Positions 1 through 13,200 of a stretch of DNA of 64,000 nt are shown one piece after another. The stretch is from Anarhynchus alexandrinus (taxonomy: Eukaryota; Chordata; Aves; Charadriiformes; Charadriidae). Every line of letters begins with the position of its first letter. Positions within the stretch are counted from its first letter, which is position 1. The position numbers were made by a program, and so were the translations under genes. The stretch is from the NCBI GenBank assembly GCA_008711295.1, contig VUYV01000100.1, positions 1-64,000 on the forward strand. The letters run 5' to 3'. A model generated the notes under the pieces. That model was not told the origin of the DNA. It did no database searches and saw only the letters and a list, made by a program, of their open reading frames with translations.

Positions 1-2094
1 TTTAGTGGCCAGCCCAGCCCAAACCACAATAACTATTTTCTCATTCATGAATCTTTATGTTAGCTTACTTGTATTTGTCAGGATTATACTACACCGACAG
101 CCAGTTTACCACCACAGGGAGGACTGTGATAATGTTAACACTTCTACAGAAATTCATAAGGAGGATCCAAAAGCCTACAATATCCTAGGTATTTACAAAT
201 GCTTTGGTGAAGAAGGGAAAAGACAAAAAACTACATAGTTAAGAGTGTTAGTAGACCTATTTAAGCTTATAAAACTTCCTGAAACATGTTCGTCAATAAA
301 GCAGTTTAAATATTCATCCTACCTACTTTCAGTATGTCCACCATATATCTCTATTTTTATTCTTTCCTCCCCAAAACCATGACTAAACCATATCAGATCT
401 GAAGAGAAAACAACAAACTAATTTCTTGAGAGTACAATTTCTCTGCCTTGTTTTTATAATTTCTGATTTATGCAAACTTAATTAACAGAGTATTTTTAGA
501 CTATATTAAGTACCTAGACATCTAAGTGGCTTGTGTTGGTGGTTGAGTCAACCACATGCATGGATATTCACAGAATCAGTCTTTCTGATAAAATGTTCTG
601 TAGCAGCAGAAAATGTTTCCATCCATTTGCACTGAATTTGACTGAAAACCCATTTTATTAAGCAATACTGTCAAGTATATTTTGGTGTAAAAAAAAAAAA
701 AGGGGAAGGGTCTTTTTATCAAGTAGAGTAAATCCATTCTGCCTTCATTTGCTTTATTCCTGCACCTGGGTTTTGCCCATAATTTCATTACCGAGTGTCT
801 CAGTATTTTGTAAGTACATCTTCTATTTTTTAAGTAACAAAAGCCAACCACCATTCTGTCTATAGAAAATTTAAATTTTCTATAATTTTGATACATTGCT
901 TTCTGCTTTCAGCTTAACACCTTTGTTATGCTATTAGCTATGTTTTCGTTTTTCCTTTGGGAGAGTAGCTTTTCCAATTTTCATGTCCAAGTCATTTATA
1001 TATGCAACTATTTACGTGTTTACATTGTACTAGTTGCATCATAATTAAACCTGGGCTTTTCATTCAGTATGTAAGAGTATTTTTCCAAGAAATATAAAGA
1101 GCCATATTTTGTCTTGCAACTGTTTTTAATAAAAAAGCCCTTTATAAACATTTAAATGTATCACTTCATGAATAATAGTACTCAGAACTCACGTTAACAG
1201 ACACGCATTCTATTATTCCTTTACCTTCTACCAACTTACAAAAAATAACTGATTTGGTGTAATGAAAACCAGTTTTCAAATTAAAAAGAACAATGTTGAC
1301 CAATTAAATTCACATGTAAATTTTAAGTCCATTATTCTTGCATACACTGTCACATGTGCTGTCATTTAATTCAGTGGCACAAGAAAATGGTATTGAATAC
1401 CAAGACAACCTGCCTATTTCTTAGTGTATTAATAAAAAGATCTCAAAATTTTGTTCAATGTTTGTGAACATTATGATTTTCTGATTCAGGCTTCAAATTC
1501 AAAATTGGTATAAAAAGTGGTAAAAAAAAAAAACAACATAAAATTTCCTTCCTTAGCACCAGGTAAATGAAATTGAGTGATCCCAAGGGTATTCCACTGT
1601 ACCAGCAAAGCCACCAGCTTTTCTAAGGCTCCAAGTTTTATTATCATATTCCTGCTCTTCACACTAAGCTTGCTCATGAAGCAAAGTGAGGCTACAGGAA
1701 ACACCTATGAAACAGTATTAACTATCTCTTTCAGTAACTACCCCTTTTTCACTGAGTAGCACATTCCTTACTCTAACTTACAGTTATTATATTTAATCAT
1801 CACGTTTAGATTAGTCATTTCCTACATAGTCTTATGCTGAATGCTATACAGACGACAGCCATGCTACGTCTTCCGTTACATCTCTCAGTTATGTGGTAAC
1901 TATGAGCTATCTTATCAAATGAATGAAACATCAGGAAGTCGGGCTCATTACCTGTGGTAAATATCAGTTGTATTTTATTTCCCTGTCTTTAGTTATTCAT
2001 TCAGCAAACGTTCGTTCTAAAGTCCTGAACACTATTAAGAGTAGAGGACCTACTGATGGAAGGCCTGCCACACCACAGCAGGTAGAGCTAAATA

Positions 2095-2167
2095 CATACC
2101 AAATTGGTACTGGGCCAAATCATACCAAATTGGGCCAAATACATACCAAATTGGTATTGGGTCAAAC
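2095..2167. repeat. Imperfect tandem repeat, 3 copies of 21-26 bp
   Basis: Three successive copies share CATACCAAATTGG: 2095-2120, 2121-2141 (5 bp shorter) and 2142-2167. The units contain GGGCCAAAT or GGGTCAAAC at their ends. This is a short local duplication with no coding significance that I can see. Confidence 0.85.
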
Positions 2168-2346
2168 CATAATAACTTCATCTGTATCCACAAAACCTGC
2201 TGACTATCAGATCTAATCAAATTAGAATGTGATGAAGTGAATCATAAATTTGCACATGTGAAGACTATTCTTAATTGTGTACATAATTAATTGGCTTTGT
2301 AAATGGAAGTACCTACTTCCCTCCTCCAACACTTTTTTGATGGCAG

Positions 2347-2408
2347 TGTCCAAAAAAAACCAAGAAGCACAAAAAAAACCCAAAACAAACCAAAACCCCC
2401 ACCACCTT
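2347..2408. repeat. A/C-rich low-complexity tract
   Basis: A stretch composed nearly only of A and C, with runs such as AAACCCAAAACAAACC. Similar tracts recur at 14739, 24126, 49077 and 55055, and in the opposite orientation (T/G) at 25651, 28785 and 29292. Confidence 0.7.
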
Positions 2409-4591
2409 ATTTGACCAGGTTTCAAATTATATCTCATTAAAAAAAGGTGGAGTGTAAAGAGCCAATAAGGTGCTTGACAGTTACCTATGAACACTGACTC
2501 CCTATTTCCCTATAAAACAGTAAAATCCATTACCCCTGTTTAAATCAGAAATTAAAAAAAAAGTAATAATTAATCTCTTGTGAATACTTTTAAATGAAGA
2601 CAACATGGAGGATGTTTCGGGAAACTCCTCTAACAGCAGTCAAAGTTACCTATCTTCACCTGCTGCTATCTCCATACCTCTGCAGCTCTGGATCCTCAGC
2701 GTGTGCGTGTATCCCAACCCCAGGCTTTAAACCTGACACTGGTCTGCATTGTTGGCATTCTGTCATCCTTCTGTAAGTCGTATTTCTCATCCTGTATTTG
2801 GTGGAATTTTAAAGCATGCTTACTGTTTTGTGTTACATAGAAAACTTTAACAACTATGTAACTGTTATTTCCTTTTTCTTACATATTTTTAACCAGCACC
2901 TGCCTCTGGAAGTAGACCGAAGAGAACATAATTTACTTAGAATTACAGAAATTGCAATATGTCAAGTAACAAATGGAACCAAGCATATTTGTAGGGAACA
3001 AAGGAATGGCCCTTATAAATAGAAGGTATGAGATTACATACTATTTTTTGTGCTCAGTGAATAGCATTACTTTTTCCCACTTCTTTCAGTTTAATAATTT
3101 CCCATAATAAATTTGCCTATAGCTTGAAATTTAAATGCAGGCTGTGAATTTTTCCACAAAGCAAATTAGGTACAACAGAATTAAAATCTATATAAGGGTT
3201 GCTTTATTTCCTATGCACTTAAATTAGAAAAGGCAAATAAGGCCTCAGGGAGATCATCTTAGCAGATAATTAGTAAAATATAAGAACAATAAAACTATTA
3301 ATATTATATCAGGGACTTGGCACTATCATTTTAAACAAATGAAGGATAACAATAGAAATATTCGAGCTTGAAAGAGAACATGCTTTGATCTTTCAAAGTT
3401 CTTTTTAAGTGGAGGAAGAAATCTTGACAGGATCTTGCTATTCTTGTAAAGCAAATAACCTGCATTGTTCTATAAAATATTTACAAGAATGCTTTTATTT
3501 TTTATTGCTATTGTTGTTCTGCTATTGTTTTATTTTTGTTACAGTATTTCACAAAACATTTTCAGTAATAATAAAAGTCAGCTACCAGAAGCTATAACTA
3601 CACTTACTTAAAAGTTTACTCTCATCTAATCTGACTCTACATCAATCTAAATACAAAATGACTACTAACAAAATGATTAAACAGAGTACTTATTCTGTCT
3701 GACAAAAAAATTAGCCCATCATTATCAGTATTGAGTCCTGAATGAAGGCCAGAACAAAGTTTTTAAAGAAAACAAGAAAAGAAAACCTGAGAGGTGACAC
3801 CTTCCTTCAGAAACTGAGGTAATAGAATACCGTGAAAGATCATACCACAACACAGTGAGGTGTGCAAATAGTAGTCTAACTTATTACATAAAAAGATGCA
3901 AACCAGATGACAAGTCAGCCCTATTTATAGACTATATCAACCCACGAGGCACGTTAATAGTGCTCAGGGTTTACCTCCATGCAAACTTTTAGTAGAAGTA
4001 CTTTATTTTCCTCCACAGGTCAGGTTAGGGTCAGCCAATTATAGATGTCACCATGTAGCCTTGCATTAGATCCTCCAAAAAAAACTTTAAATGAAAGAGG
4101 TGGAACCAAAGAATCTATTTCAATATGGAAATTCTGATCCATGGACCCTGTGTCAATTAGCCTATTTTCTCAGTGATCATTTTCATGCATTGGCTTAATC
4201 TCTTTTTCCTTTGATCACACTCCTCCTAGCTCTGCCTGCAAGATTACCAGCTATCCACATTTTCCTGATGCATTCAGAAACTTGCTCTTCTGCTGGGACA
4301 GTACCTTAGAGGGAGTGTGCGAGCAAGTATGCACGTCTGCATGCACTGGAGAACTAAGATTCTCAAAAAATTCACTGCAGGTCTCGAGATAATGTTAAGC
4401 CTTAACGCCAAGAATTAACCTCATATGACATTTCCTCAGTGCTCTCTTCTCATTTAAAAACTTTTGGCTCCAGTTCCTCTGGTTATGGAAATCTCAACAA
4501 TAACTATGTTATGCTTTTTATTCTACCATTATGCTTTTATACAATGATACCTAGGGACAGAAAGTTATCACCAATTATTACCGCTATGGGA

Positions 4592-5650
4592 ATATCATAG
4601 AATGGTTTGGGTTGGAAGGGACCTTTAAAGGTCATCTAGTCCAACCCCCCAACTAGATCAGGTTGCTCAGAGCTCCGTCCAACCTGACCTTGAATGTTTC
4701 CAGGGATGGGGCATCTACCACCTCTCTGGGCAACCTGTGCCAGTGTTTCACTACCCTCATCATAAAAAATGCCTTCCTTATATCTAGTCTATCACAAAAG
4801 GCCCTGCTGAAGTCTGTCCCCAGGTATCTTATAAGCCCCCTTTAAGTATTGAAATGCCACAATAAGGTCTCCCCGGAGCCTTGTATTACAGGCTAAACAC
4901 CACCAACTCTCTCAGCCTGTCCACATAGAAGAGGTGTTCCATCCTCTGATCAGTTTTGTGGCCCTCCTTGGGACCTGCTACAACAGGTCCATTTTTTTCT
5001 TGTACTGAGGACTCCATAGCTGGACGCAGTACTTCAGGTGGGGTCTCACAAGAGTGGAAGACAGGGGCAGAATCACCTCCCTCAACCTGCTGGCCACGCT
5101 TCTTTTGATGCAGCCCAGGATACGGTTGGCCTTCTGGGCTGTAAGCGCACATTGTTGTCATGTCCAGCTTTTCATCCACCAGTACTCCAAGTCCTTCTCG
5201 GCAGGACCGCTCTCAATTCCTTCATCCCCCAACCTGTATGGATACCAGGGGTTGCCCTGACACAGGTGCAGGACCCTGCACTTGGCCTTATTGAACCTCA
5301 TGAGGTTCACATGGGCCCACTTCTCAGGCTTGTCCAGGTCCCTCTGAATGGCATCCCATCCCTCAGGCATGTCAACTCCACTGGATGTCATCTGCAAATT
5401 TGCTGAGGGTGCACTTGATCCCACTGTCTATGTTGGTAATGAAGACATTAAACAGTACTGGTCCCAGTACCAACCCCCTTAGGGGCACCACTCATCGCTG
5501 ATCTCCATCTGGACATTGAGCTGTTACCATTACCTTCTGGATGGGACCACCAAGCCAATTCCTTATCCACCAAATAGTTCATCCATCAAATCCATATCTC
5601 TCCAGTTTAGAGGGAAGGATGTAGTGGTGGACGGTGTCAAAGACATGCAT
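4592..5650 (-). mobile_element. CR1 LINE fragment with reverse-transcriptase remnant, 5' truncated
   Basis: This is a minus-strand chicken-repeat-1 type LINE. The 3' end is at 4592, where the minus strand ends with the CR1 hallmark ATTCTATGA after GGTCCCTTCCAACC. Upstream, broken minus-strand frames show CR1 ORF2 pieces: [31 protein letters not shown] (the catalytic aspartates of the polymerase motif), [20 protein letters not shown] and [15 protein letters not shown]. Several stops and frameshifts, and a deletion in the C-terminal region, make it inactive. No target duplication is expected, since CR1 rarely leaves one. It lies in the gene's sense orientation. Confidence 0.95.
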
Positions 5651-7088
5651 TGATAGCTGTTAATTCTGGTTTTGCTCAGATCCATCATGTATGGGTCAGT
5701 ATACAGTGCACAATTTCTAAGTAATTTTCCAAGCACTTAATAGAAATCTCCTCTTCGAAATGAAAGAAAGTTTATTCAGAAAGGTGAAGATGCAGAGTTG
5801 TCTTCCAAAAGCAGTAATGACAGTAAATAAGATACACCTTTGAAGATAAAACTTCACAAATAAATTATGAACTGACCATAAGAGTTAGTGACTAGACTAA
5901 AATCAACAACATGTATGGATTCTTCCTGACCAAGACCAAGCCTACACTTCAAAATTTTACACTTCACCTAAGTTTGGTTTTAACAAGGATCCACTCTCAC
6001 ATTGTTTATAACCACCAAATGATTGATTTCAGGCAGCAGAAAAAATCTGGTTTTAAGGATGAAAATAAAGATGCGCTATAAATTTTTTTATGTTCCAAGT
6101 TTGCTATACTGCTCTGGTTTTACTATAAAAATACTCTTCATTGAAATAATGTGTTTAATTAAGCTATAAGTAACACAGCATAAATGAGGTTGTACACAGA
6201 TGAAAAGCATAATGACAAAAGACTGAGATCTTCCTGTCTTACTGAATATTCCTGGAATAATAAGCTCATGATGAAAGTATGTTTCTCTACTCCTAAAAGC
6301 ATTCTGATCAAAGTCAATCTTCAAGAAACTATAAAATACTAAACTACAAGTACTTGAGCTGAGACTATAAAATAGCTCTTGGCTGGGGACAGCGAGGTAC
6401 ATCCCTACCAGAACCTTACACCACTAAAATCTGATTACTATTTCCCCTTCATGACAAGCATGGATGGTATGGATGCTAGCACTAAGCCTGGCACACAACA
6501 CTCCAGGGTAAGAATTACATGCCAAGAGAGGGAGAAAACTGCATTTATGTGGTATTCCTTATATAACGTCACTTATTTTAATTAGAACCAAAACTTGTCT
6601 TACTCCATTTTGCAATACAGAAGAAGGGACGAGAAGAAAATTTACCGAAGTTCTTTGTACATACAATTTAATCAAAAGGGAGTAACTGCACAGGACTTGG
6701 GACTGCTTTGGGTCCCAAAGATAAAAGTAGCATTACCAATGCTGCCTCAGACTCTTGTAGGACTCCTCTTTACCCACATTGTGGAATACCTCAGATGGTA
6801 CAGTTGAAAAAAAACCAAACTTCTATATCCACTGCCCATGTTGCAAACTCATGTGTTATTCAGCCATCGTACTGGGTTGAAACGAAGTTGATGATATTTG
6901 CCTTTTTTGTCAGCAAGGGAAAACAAAAAACCTAACTTTTTTTCTTGGTTATCACTAGCACGTTATCAAATTAGAGCTTGTAATAACTAGTTGATAAAAT
7001 ACATCTGAATGTGCCATAGGCATTATAATTAGTAGAATTTTAAAAATCTTTCTCCCATTTATTAACAAAAATGGAACCTGCAACATAC

Positions 7089-7281
7089 CTCTTTTTTCTC
7101 TGTGAACTTCTTCCAAAAGTTTTTCTTGCTTTTTTATCTGTTTATAGAGAGACTGATGTTCAGCCTCCTTCATCTGTGTAAAGTGCTTGAGCTGTTCTCG
7201 GCTCTGCAATAAGGAGCATCGCAGCTTTTTTTCCTTACTTTCTCTCTCCTTTACCTCCTCGCACAGCCACTGAAGCTTGGT
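7089..7281 (-). CDS. CEP128: CEP128 exon w15 (193 bp, last exon found)
   Basis: The exon starts in phase 0 after AACATAG with [14 protein letters not shown], human [14 protein letters not shown], and ends [14 protein letters not shown] plus one base before donor GTATGT; human has RQEQLLDEIHREKR. It forms the last coiled coil before the human C-terminal tail. The next human residues (DLLEETQRKDEE) have no counterpart between 1 and 7088, so the final exons should lie to the left of the window. Confidence 0.96.
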
Positions 7282-10200
7282 CTATGTTAAAAAATGGGAC
7301 AACAAAAAGAAAGAATTCTATTGAATGTAAGAGGACATAAATGTTAACTGATCAAATTATCTTTGGAGTCACAGATCACTCGTTTGTACCTAATAATGAA
7401 TAACAATACAAGAGGACATTCAGATATATTAAGAGGACATTTGTGACTCTTTGAAAGTCAACATAAGAGATATATGTTGGCTGATAATTGTATGTGAAGA
7501 AGCAACACAGATTTTTATTTTTTTTTAAACCAGGGGCATGAATTTGCAAAGATAGGTACGGAAATTCACATTGAATTAGTGTACATAGACACCAAGAGCT
7601 ACCTCTTCCTTCCAAAATACATTTCTCTCTCTATTCTTTGTTGGCAGAATTTAAAGCATTTATCCATTCTGAAAAAGTGACATCAATCATTTCTGATCAG
7701 CAAAAGTTAATATTTAATGTTCATACAGAGGAAAAAGAAAAGAGCTCATAGATAAGATAGGTCATGGTCAATATAGTAAATCTAGAAGAAAAGAGAATAA
7801 TTTCACACTGCCTATTTAAAACAAAAGGGAAAAAAAGGGGAATTTTGAGTAGTCATTCATTCTAGACTTCCCTCTGCTAGCTAAACAAACATAGGTGAGA
7901 AATATATGCAAATGATTATTAGGTGCTCTTTGAAAAATCTTTTAATAATAGATCAGTGTCACTTTTTTAAATGAAGAAAATACTTCCTGTATAACATTTT
8001 TCCTTTGATTCTGATATTCTATAATTCTGATCTTATCTCTGCTACCTATAGAGGTAGTCTCTCTTGGTCTACAAGTCTTATGTACACCATACATCATCAA
8101 TAACCTTAAATTATCTTACATGCAAACAGTTGCAATTTTTCCTTAAGTCAATTCTCTTGTGGCTTTGACCTTGTTACATGAAAAAAAAAAATAATGCATG
8201 TCTTCTACAGTTTCTCATGATCTAATTTTATCATGAGAAACTTACTCCTTTTAAAAGATATTGGATAAGAAATGTGTTTGTGTGAGTTGGGGCGCAGGAG
8301 AAAGGCTGTAAAATGAAAAGCCAGAGTTATATGTTACCAGTCATCACTTCGAGAAGTTTTCAAGCATGTGTGCACCCCATATTATAGGATTCAAAAGCTT
8401 CAAAGGGGGAAGGAAAATAGTTCATTTTCCAAGAATCCAATCTAATAATCCTTTAGATTTAACAAATAACAGCCTTATTTAAAGTAATTTCTTGCCTTGT
8501 TATAACCCTGTAAGAGAAAATTAAGCTGCTGACTACATTCTCATGTTTTTCTTGTCTGAAAAGAATTGAACCAGATCTAAAGGCTATCATACCTCAATGC
8601 ATGTTTTGTAAAAACAGCATTGCTATTTATTTTTCTATAGAGACAGCTATTTCTTGTTAATAACAAAATTTGGAAAACTATTCCATCAGTTGAAATAACA
8701 GTCTGAGAATATCAGAATTATTGCCAAATTTCCTTTTCCACTTAAATGCCTTTTCAAACACACTTTCAACTGAATGATTAGAAATGTTGGATATTAGCTT
8801 ATTCAGTAAAATTTCAAGAGGTTTGACTATTACCTTTGTTTCTGCTAACCAGCGATGAGGATCATTCAGCACCATTGGTGTAAGTGATACTGCCTATGGA
8901 ATAGTAGGGGAGAAAGAAATAGGCATAAACCCAGGAATTAGACACAGAAAGGAGAAAGTCTTTCCTGCTTATTGCAAATTCATCAAATAAATATTCTTCG
9001 CTAAAAAGATTTCCAGCTTGGAAATCATATATGTAAATGGTTTAACAGAACTATTTAATGATAAATTAGTCACATTTAAACACATAAATTAGTCACATGC
9101 AAACTCACTGATACAAATTTTGTTGCACCCTAAGTTGCAACAATAGTAAATTGTATTCTGAATCTGTGTATTTTCTCCTAAGAATCACTACAATGATGCA
9201 TTTCAAAAATCCCCAGAATATCTCTCTGCATCAAGGTGTATATTCTCAGTTTGAAACTGTATGTCCTTTTCCGAAAATTTCAAATACATACTATCAGATT
9301 CTACTTTAAAATTACTATTTCTTAAGAAAAGACCAACCTCAAAGACATTCAACTGTTTTTTTCCTCCATTTTGCAGAAGAACAGCAGCTGCACATAAACC
9401 AGAAGTAGCAGAACCAATTGTTGTTAGTCATTGGACTGTTATCAGTGTATCTACAGAAATGCTATGTGCAACATGATAAATGTCTTATCAAAAAGTAAAA
9501 AAGGACAAACCCCAAAAACCTTTTAATTACGCTTCATGATGATGGTCTTACTGTTTTCATGAAAAAGTCAAATCACTTACTTTGAATATTTGATAAGCAT
9601 AAAAACAAAATTGTAATCTTCGCTAAGTGCATAAAAAGAAGATAAACTTGTGCTGGAATGCTTCATTAATACTTCATACAATGAGAAGAAGTTATATGTC
9701 TTTTTTCTGCATTCAAACTGAACTATGTTAAACTTGTTTTGAAGGTACTGCTACACGTTTTCTATATTACTTATTAATAAGGCAGTGATAATGGATTTTT
9801 TTTCCCCTCCCAATTTATGAGTTGATACACAAAGGGAAGAAAAAAAAGTATAATACAAGGCCCTCAACTGAAATCTATTTAAAACCAAGTAAACTATTAA
9901 CCTTATGTTCAGCTCATCCTTCATCTCATGTGGTCCTATCCCATGATTACTACATTGTGCCTTTCTCTAATTTAAAGGTTTTGTGGTGGTTTTATAAGTT
10001 AGTTTGTTTTTAATTTACCACATTTTGCATTTCAGCCAGTCGTGATGTATTTATAGTCCTAGTCCAATAATTTTTGTAGCTAGCGTTACTTCTTTAAGAG
10101 GTATTTATATGGGCTTTATTAACTACACTGAGACCAAAGGTGCCTAAACAGCGCTGTCTAATTAGGTACACACAAATGTTTCATGTGAAAATTATCACCA

Positions 10201-13200
10201 GATAAGGACAAAGCTGAAAAGAAATACTTTAGAAGCCATGTTGACCATGACTTCACAAAGCAACGCATACTTGAAAGTTGAGACTTCCATGGCCGCAAAT
10301 CTCATTCTGTGCAACCACATTCAAAGGCGGCAGTATTCGATTTATAGTTCAAGCATGACTGGTGTAGTTATTGCAAGCATAAGATTTCTTATAAGAAAAG
10401 ACTGATTGGAAAAATAATTTTGAACAGTACATGTGGAATTTTTTACTTAGAGCACCAGTATGCAGCGATTATAAAAAATCCAGTACATCTCTCATCAGGG
10501 AAGATTAAGCCTGGTGTTTAAGTTCTCTGAATACAAGTATTTATCCATTAAATTCCTCATTGTTCACCTCAGTTGCAGTAGCAACCTCTTCTTGACTTAA
10601 AGAATTTGTCTGAAACCTTTTAGAATCCTCAGCAATACCTGAAGTACTGGGCAGAGGAACAATATAAAAGGAAACTTCTTACCATTAAAAAAAAAAAGTT
10701 CAGACCAGGCACCACAAAACTATGTAACATTTGTTTTTACATTAGCTGTCTAGTCAAAAATTCGGATTCAAATCTGTTTTAAGTTTGCAAGTGATAGACA
10801 GTTAAAGGGGATGAATAAGGAAAATTGTGAAAACAGGGATCAGCAAAACTTTGTCCAGAAGTCAAAATTCTGCAGGAGGTGGGAAGCAAGTCCAAGAAGG
10901 AATGGTTAGACGATCAAGAATCTGGCAACTATAGCACATCACAAAGACTTAGTAAAAAAAGACTTATCTGTAAGGATACAGAGGAGAAAGCTTGTTTGTC
11001 AAATATGTTTTCTTATAATTCTCATCTGTTTGTGTGCTGCAACATCCCAACTCCATAGGTAAGTGGAAAAAAAGGCACAAACATAATACAAGGCTGAAAT
11101 AAAGTGACTTCTCTCCACACCTTCAAACAAAACAGGTGAGGAGATAAACTTAAAATAGAAAATAAAAGAAAGAAAAAATATTAAAAATACAATGGATTTT
11201 CAGTGGCAATGCTGAAAAATTTCTATTTCAAAAGCAGCCCAGTCAAGGGACCATTAATTGTAGAGTAGAAAGTATGCCCAGTTTAAATAGCAAGACAAAA
11301 AAGGAATAATCTAAGTGTGTATGGTTAAAGCTGATGCTAAAAAGCCACCAGGTAAAGCACTTGTGATGTAAGTACCCATAATGCCAGTGAGTACAGCAAC
11401 AAGCTGAATCAGACTGTCCCTTTTCTTTATTCTCAGCTGTGTACGATGTCAATTTAAGAGGATTGGTCATGTAGAATCATCTGGAGGGAGGAAGAGAGGG
11501 ATTCTGTCCCTGGGGAGCAAATAAGAATGCTCAGGCTAAAAGCTAATGGGAGACAAGGTTGCAGGAGAAGAAGTAAAAGAGTGAAAAAAAGTTACAGTAA
11601 GGTACAAGTTTCCTGAAACTTTGTGTCTGAGTTTTCTGGACACAAGGACCTGCTCCACAAAAAAGGAGGTTATAAACTCTTTTCAGTTCCAGCATTTACT
11701 TCTTACTTAAAAAACAAAGGATCTAAATGATTTTTTAATAAAACCTTTCTTTCATTTTTCTCCCAATTTTAAAAGCCTTTTAGGTCTTTCTTGGGGACTT
11801 CCCCCCACTTAAGGAGGTGGCCTGCCTCAAACTTCTGGTTGATGTAAGATCCTTTCACACAAGCAAACAAAAGGAGAACTATTTCTCACCAAAAAAAGAA
11901 AAAAAATGGCAAAAGAAAGCAGTAACGATCAAGGTACAGGTAGATCTTCATAGTATTTCATTCCAATACCTAGCAATGTGCATCTGTAACCAACTAAATA
12001 TCCATAAACCTATTGTCTAGACATTATCTATACCAGTTAGGTGACAACAACACATACAAATTCTACTACAAACATTCATTAAGAAAATAACAAAATCTGC
12101 AGCATACTTAAAACTTAGAATTACTTTGAATTTCTCCATGGAGTCCCGAGAAAAAATTTCACAAGCAGCATCAATTTCACTTCCTATCATGGTAAGAATG
12201 GATTCCTGTTCTATTTCTAACTGACGCAGCTGATCCTTAAACTGCAGTCTGGCCTCATCCATCCTTCTCAAGTGATCTTCTTCATTGCTGATCTGTTTAT
12301 CCTGGAGTGAAAGAGGAAAAACAAAACAAAGGTAATTATTGCATTAACAATATAACATACATCATTAGCAATATATCTTTCTATCTTATAATCACACTAT
12401 ACTCCCTCATGCACTGAGTTCCTTGCCATAGAAAATAATACTCATAAGTTCCTCTCTTGATTTTCCTTATTCTCTTGTAAATCAGTTATGAAGAAACTGC
12501 TACCACATCCAAACCAATCATAGAGCCTATTTTCAGAGTCATAACCAGACATTCTATTATAAATCTCTTTTTCACGAGTAGAAAGAAAGCCCACAACAAA
12601 TATTCCCCTTATTATCTTTTACCCTGAACCAGTTACAGGCATCTAATCTCTGTCAACACAATAAGAGATCCCTGAAGGTACGCTGCATTGGCAGTCAGTG
12701 TGTTCTCAAAGTATTCAAATAATATCTCATATGACAGTGGCTAGCACTGAGGAAAGCATTTTATGTTATCATCCAATGTCAGAAAGAGCATTAAGTAGGT
12801 TATATTTTTTTTTTTTAATTCAGATTCTCTTTCTTTATATCAATGATATACCATGTAAAACAGAACCGGGCAGCAATTTTGTTAATATATTAAATTATGC
12901 ATTGTGATTAATAAAACTATCTCATGAGAAGTTAAATTGGTTTACACCTGTCTGCTGCTGAGATCAGAAGGATGTAATGCAGCAAAGGATAAACACTTTA
13001 AAAGGCACATTTCAGTACGTGCAGGTGCCCTGAGAATGGTGAGAAAAGCAAGAATAATAATTTTGAAAATGTATTAATTATGGGCCTCTGCAAAGACAAG
13101 GTGCAACTGTTTAAATTGTATTTATTGGAAATCTTCATACACTGCTCCTATGAGACACCGCTGTGGAGCTAGGTAATTTCTAACATACGAGTTCTGTGAA

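Larger units (their letters stand above)
1..7088. other. Intron 3' of w15, no exon seen
   Basis: About 7.1 kb of AT-rich intronic sequence. I scanned the minus strand for the residues that should follow HREKR in CEP128 and found no convincing exon. The stretch contains an imperfect triplicated repeat (2095-2167), a C/A-only tract (2347-2408) and a large CR1 fragment (4592-5650). The remaining open frames are short and unlike known proteins. Confidence 0.7.

Noticed and set aside
1486..1704. Minus-strand open frame with a stretch LGALEKLVALLVQ resembling the next part of CEP128 (MGSLQDRVIALETSTQ)
   Set aside because: The similarity is short, there is no acceptor in the right phase before it, no donor follows, and the flanking residues do not match the human order.
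4886..5424. Several overlapping open frames on both strands near 5 kb as candidate genes
   Set aside because: They are frames of the degenerate CR1 LINE and its opposite strand.
12017..12124. Extension of the w13 frame into a hydrophobic, Cys-rich tail
   Set aside because: It is intron read-through after the GTAATT donor; w14 provides the DPHRWLAE continuation.
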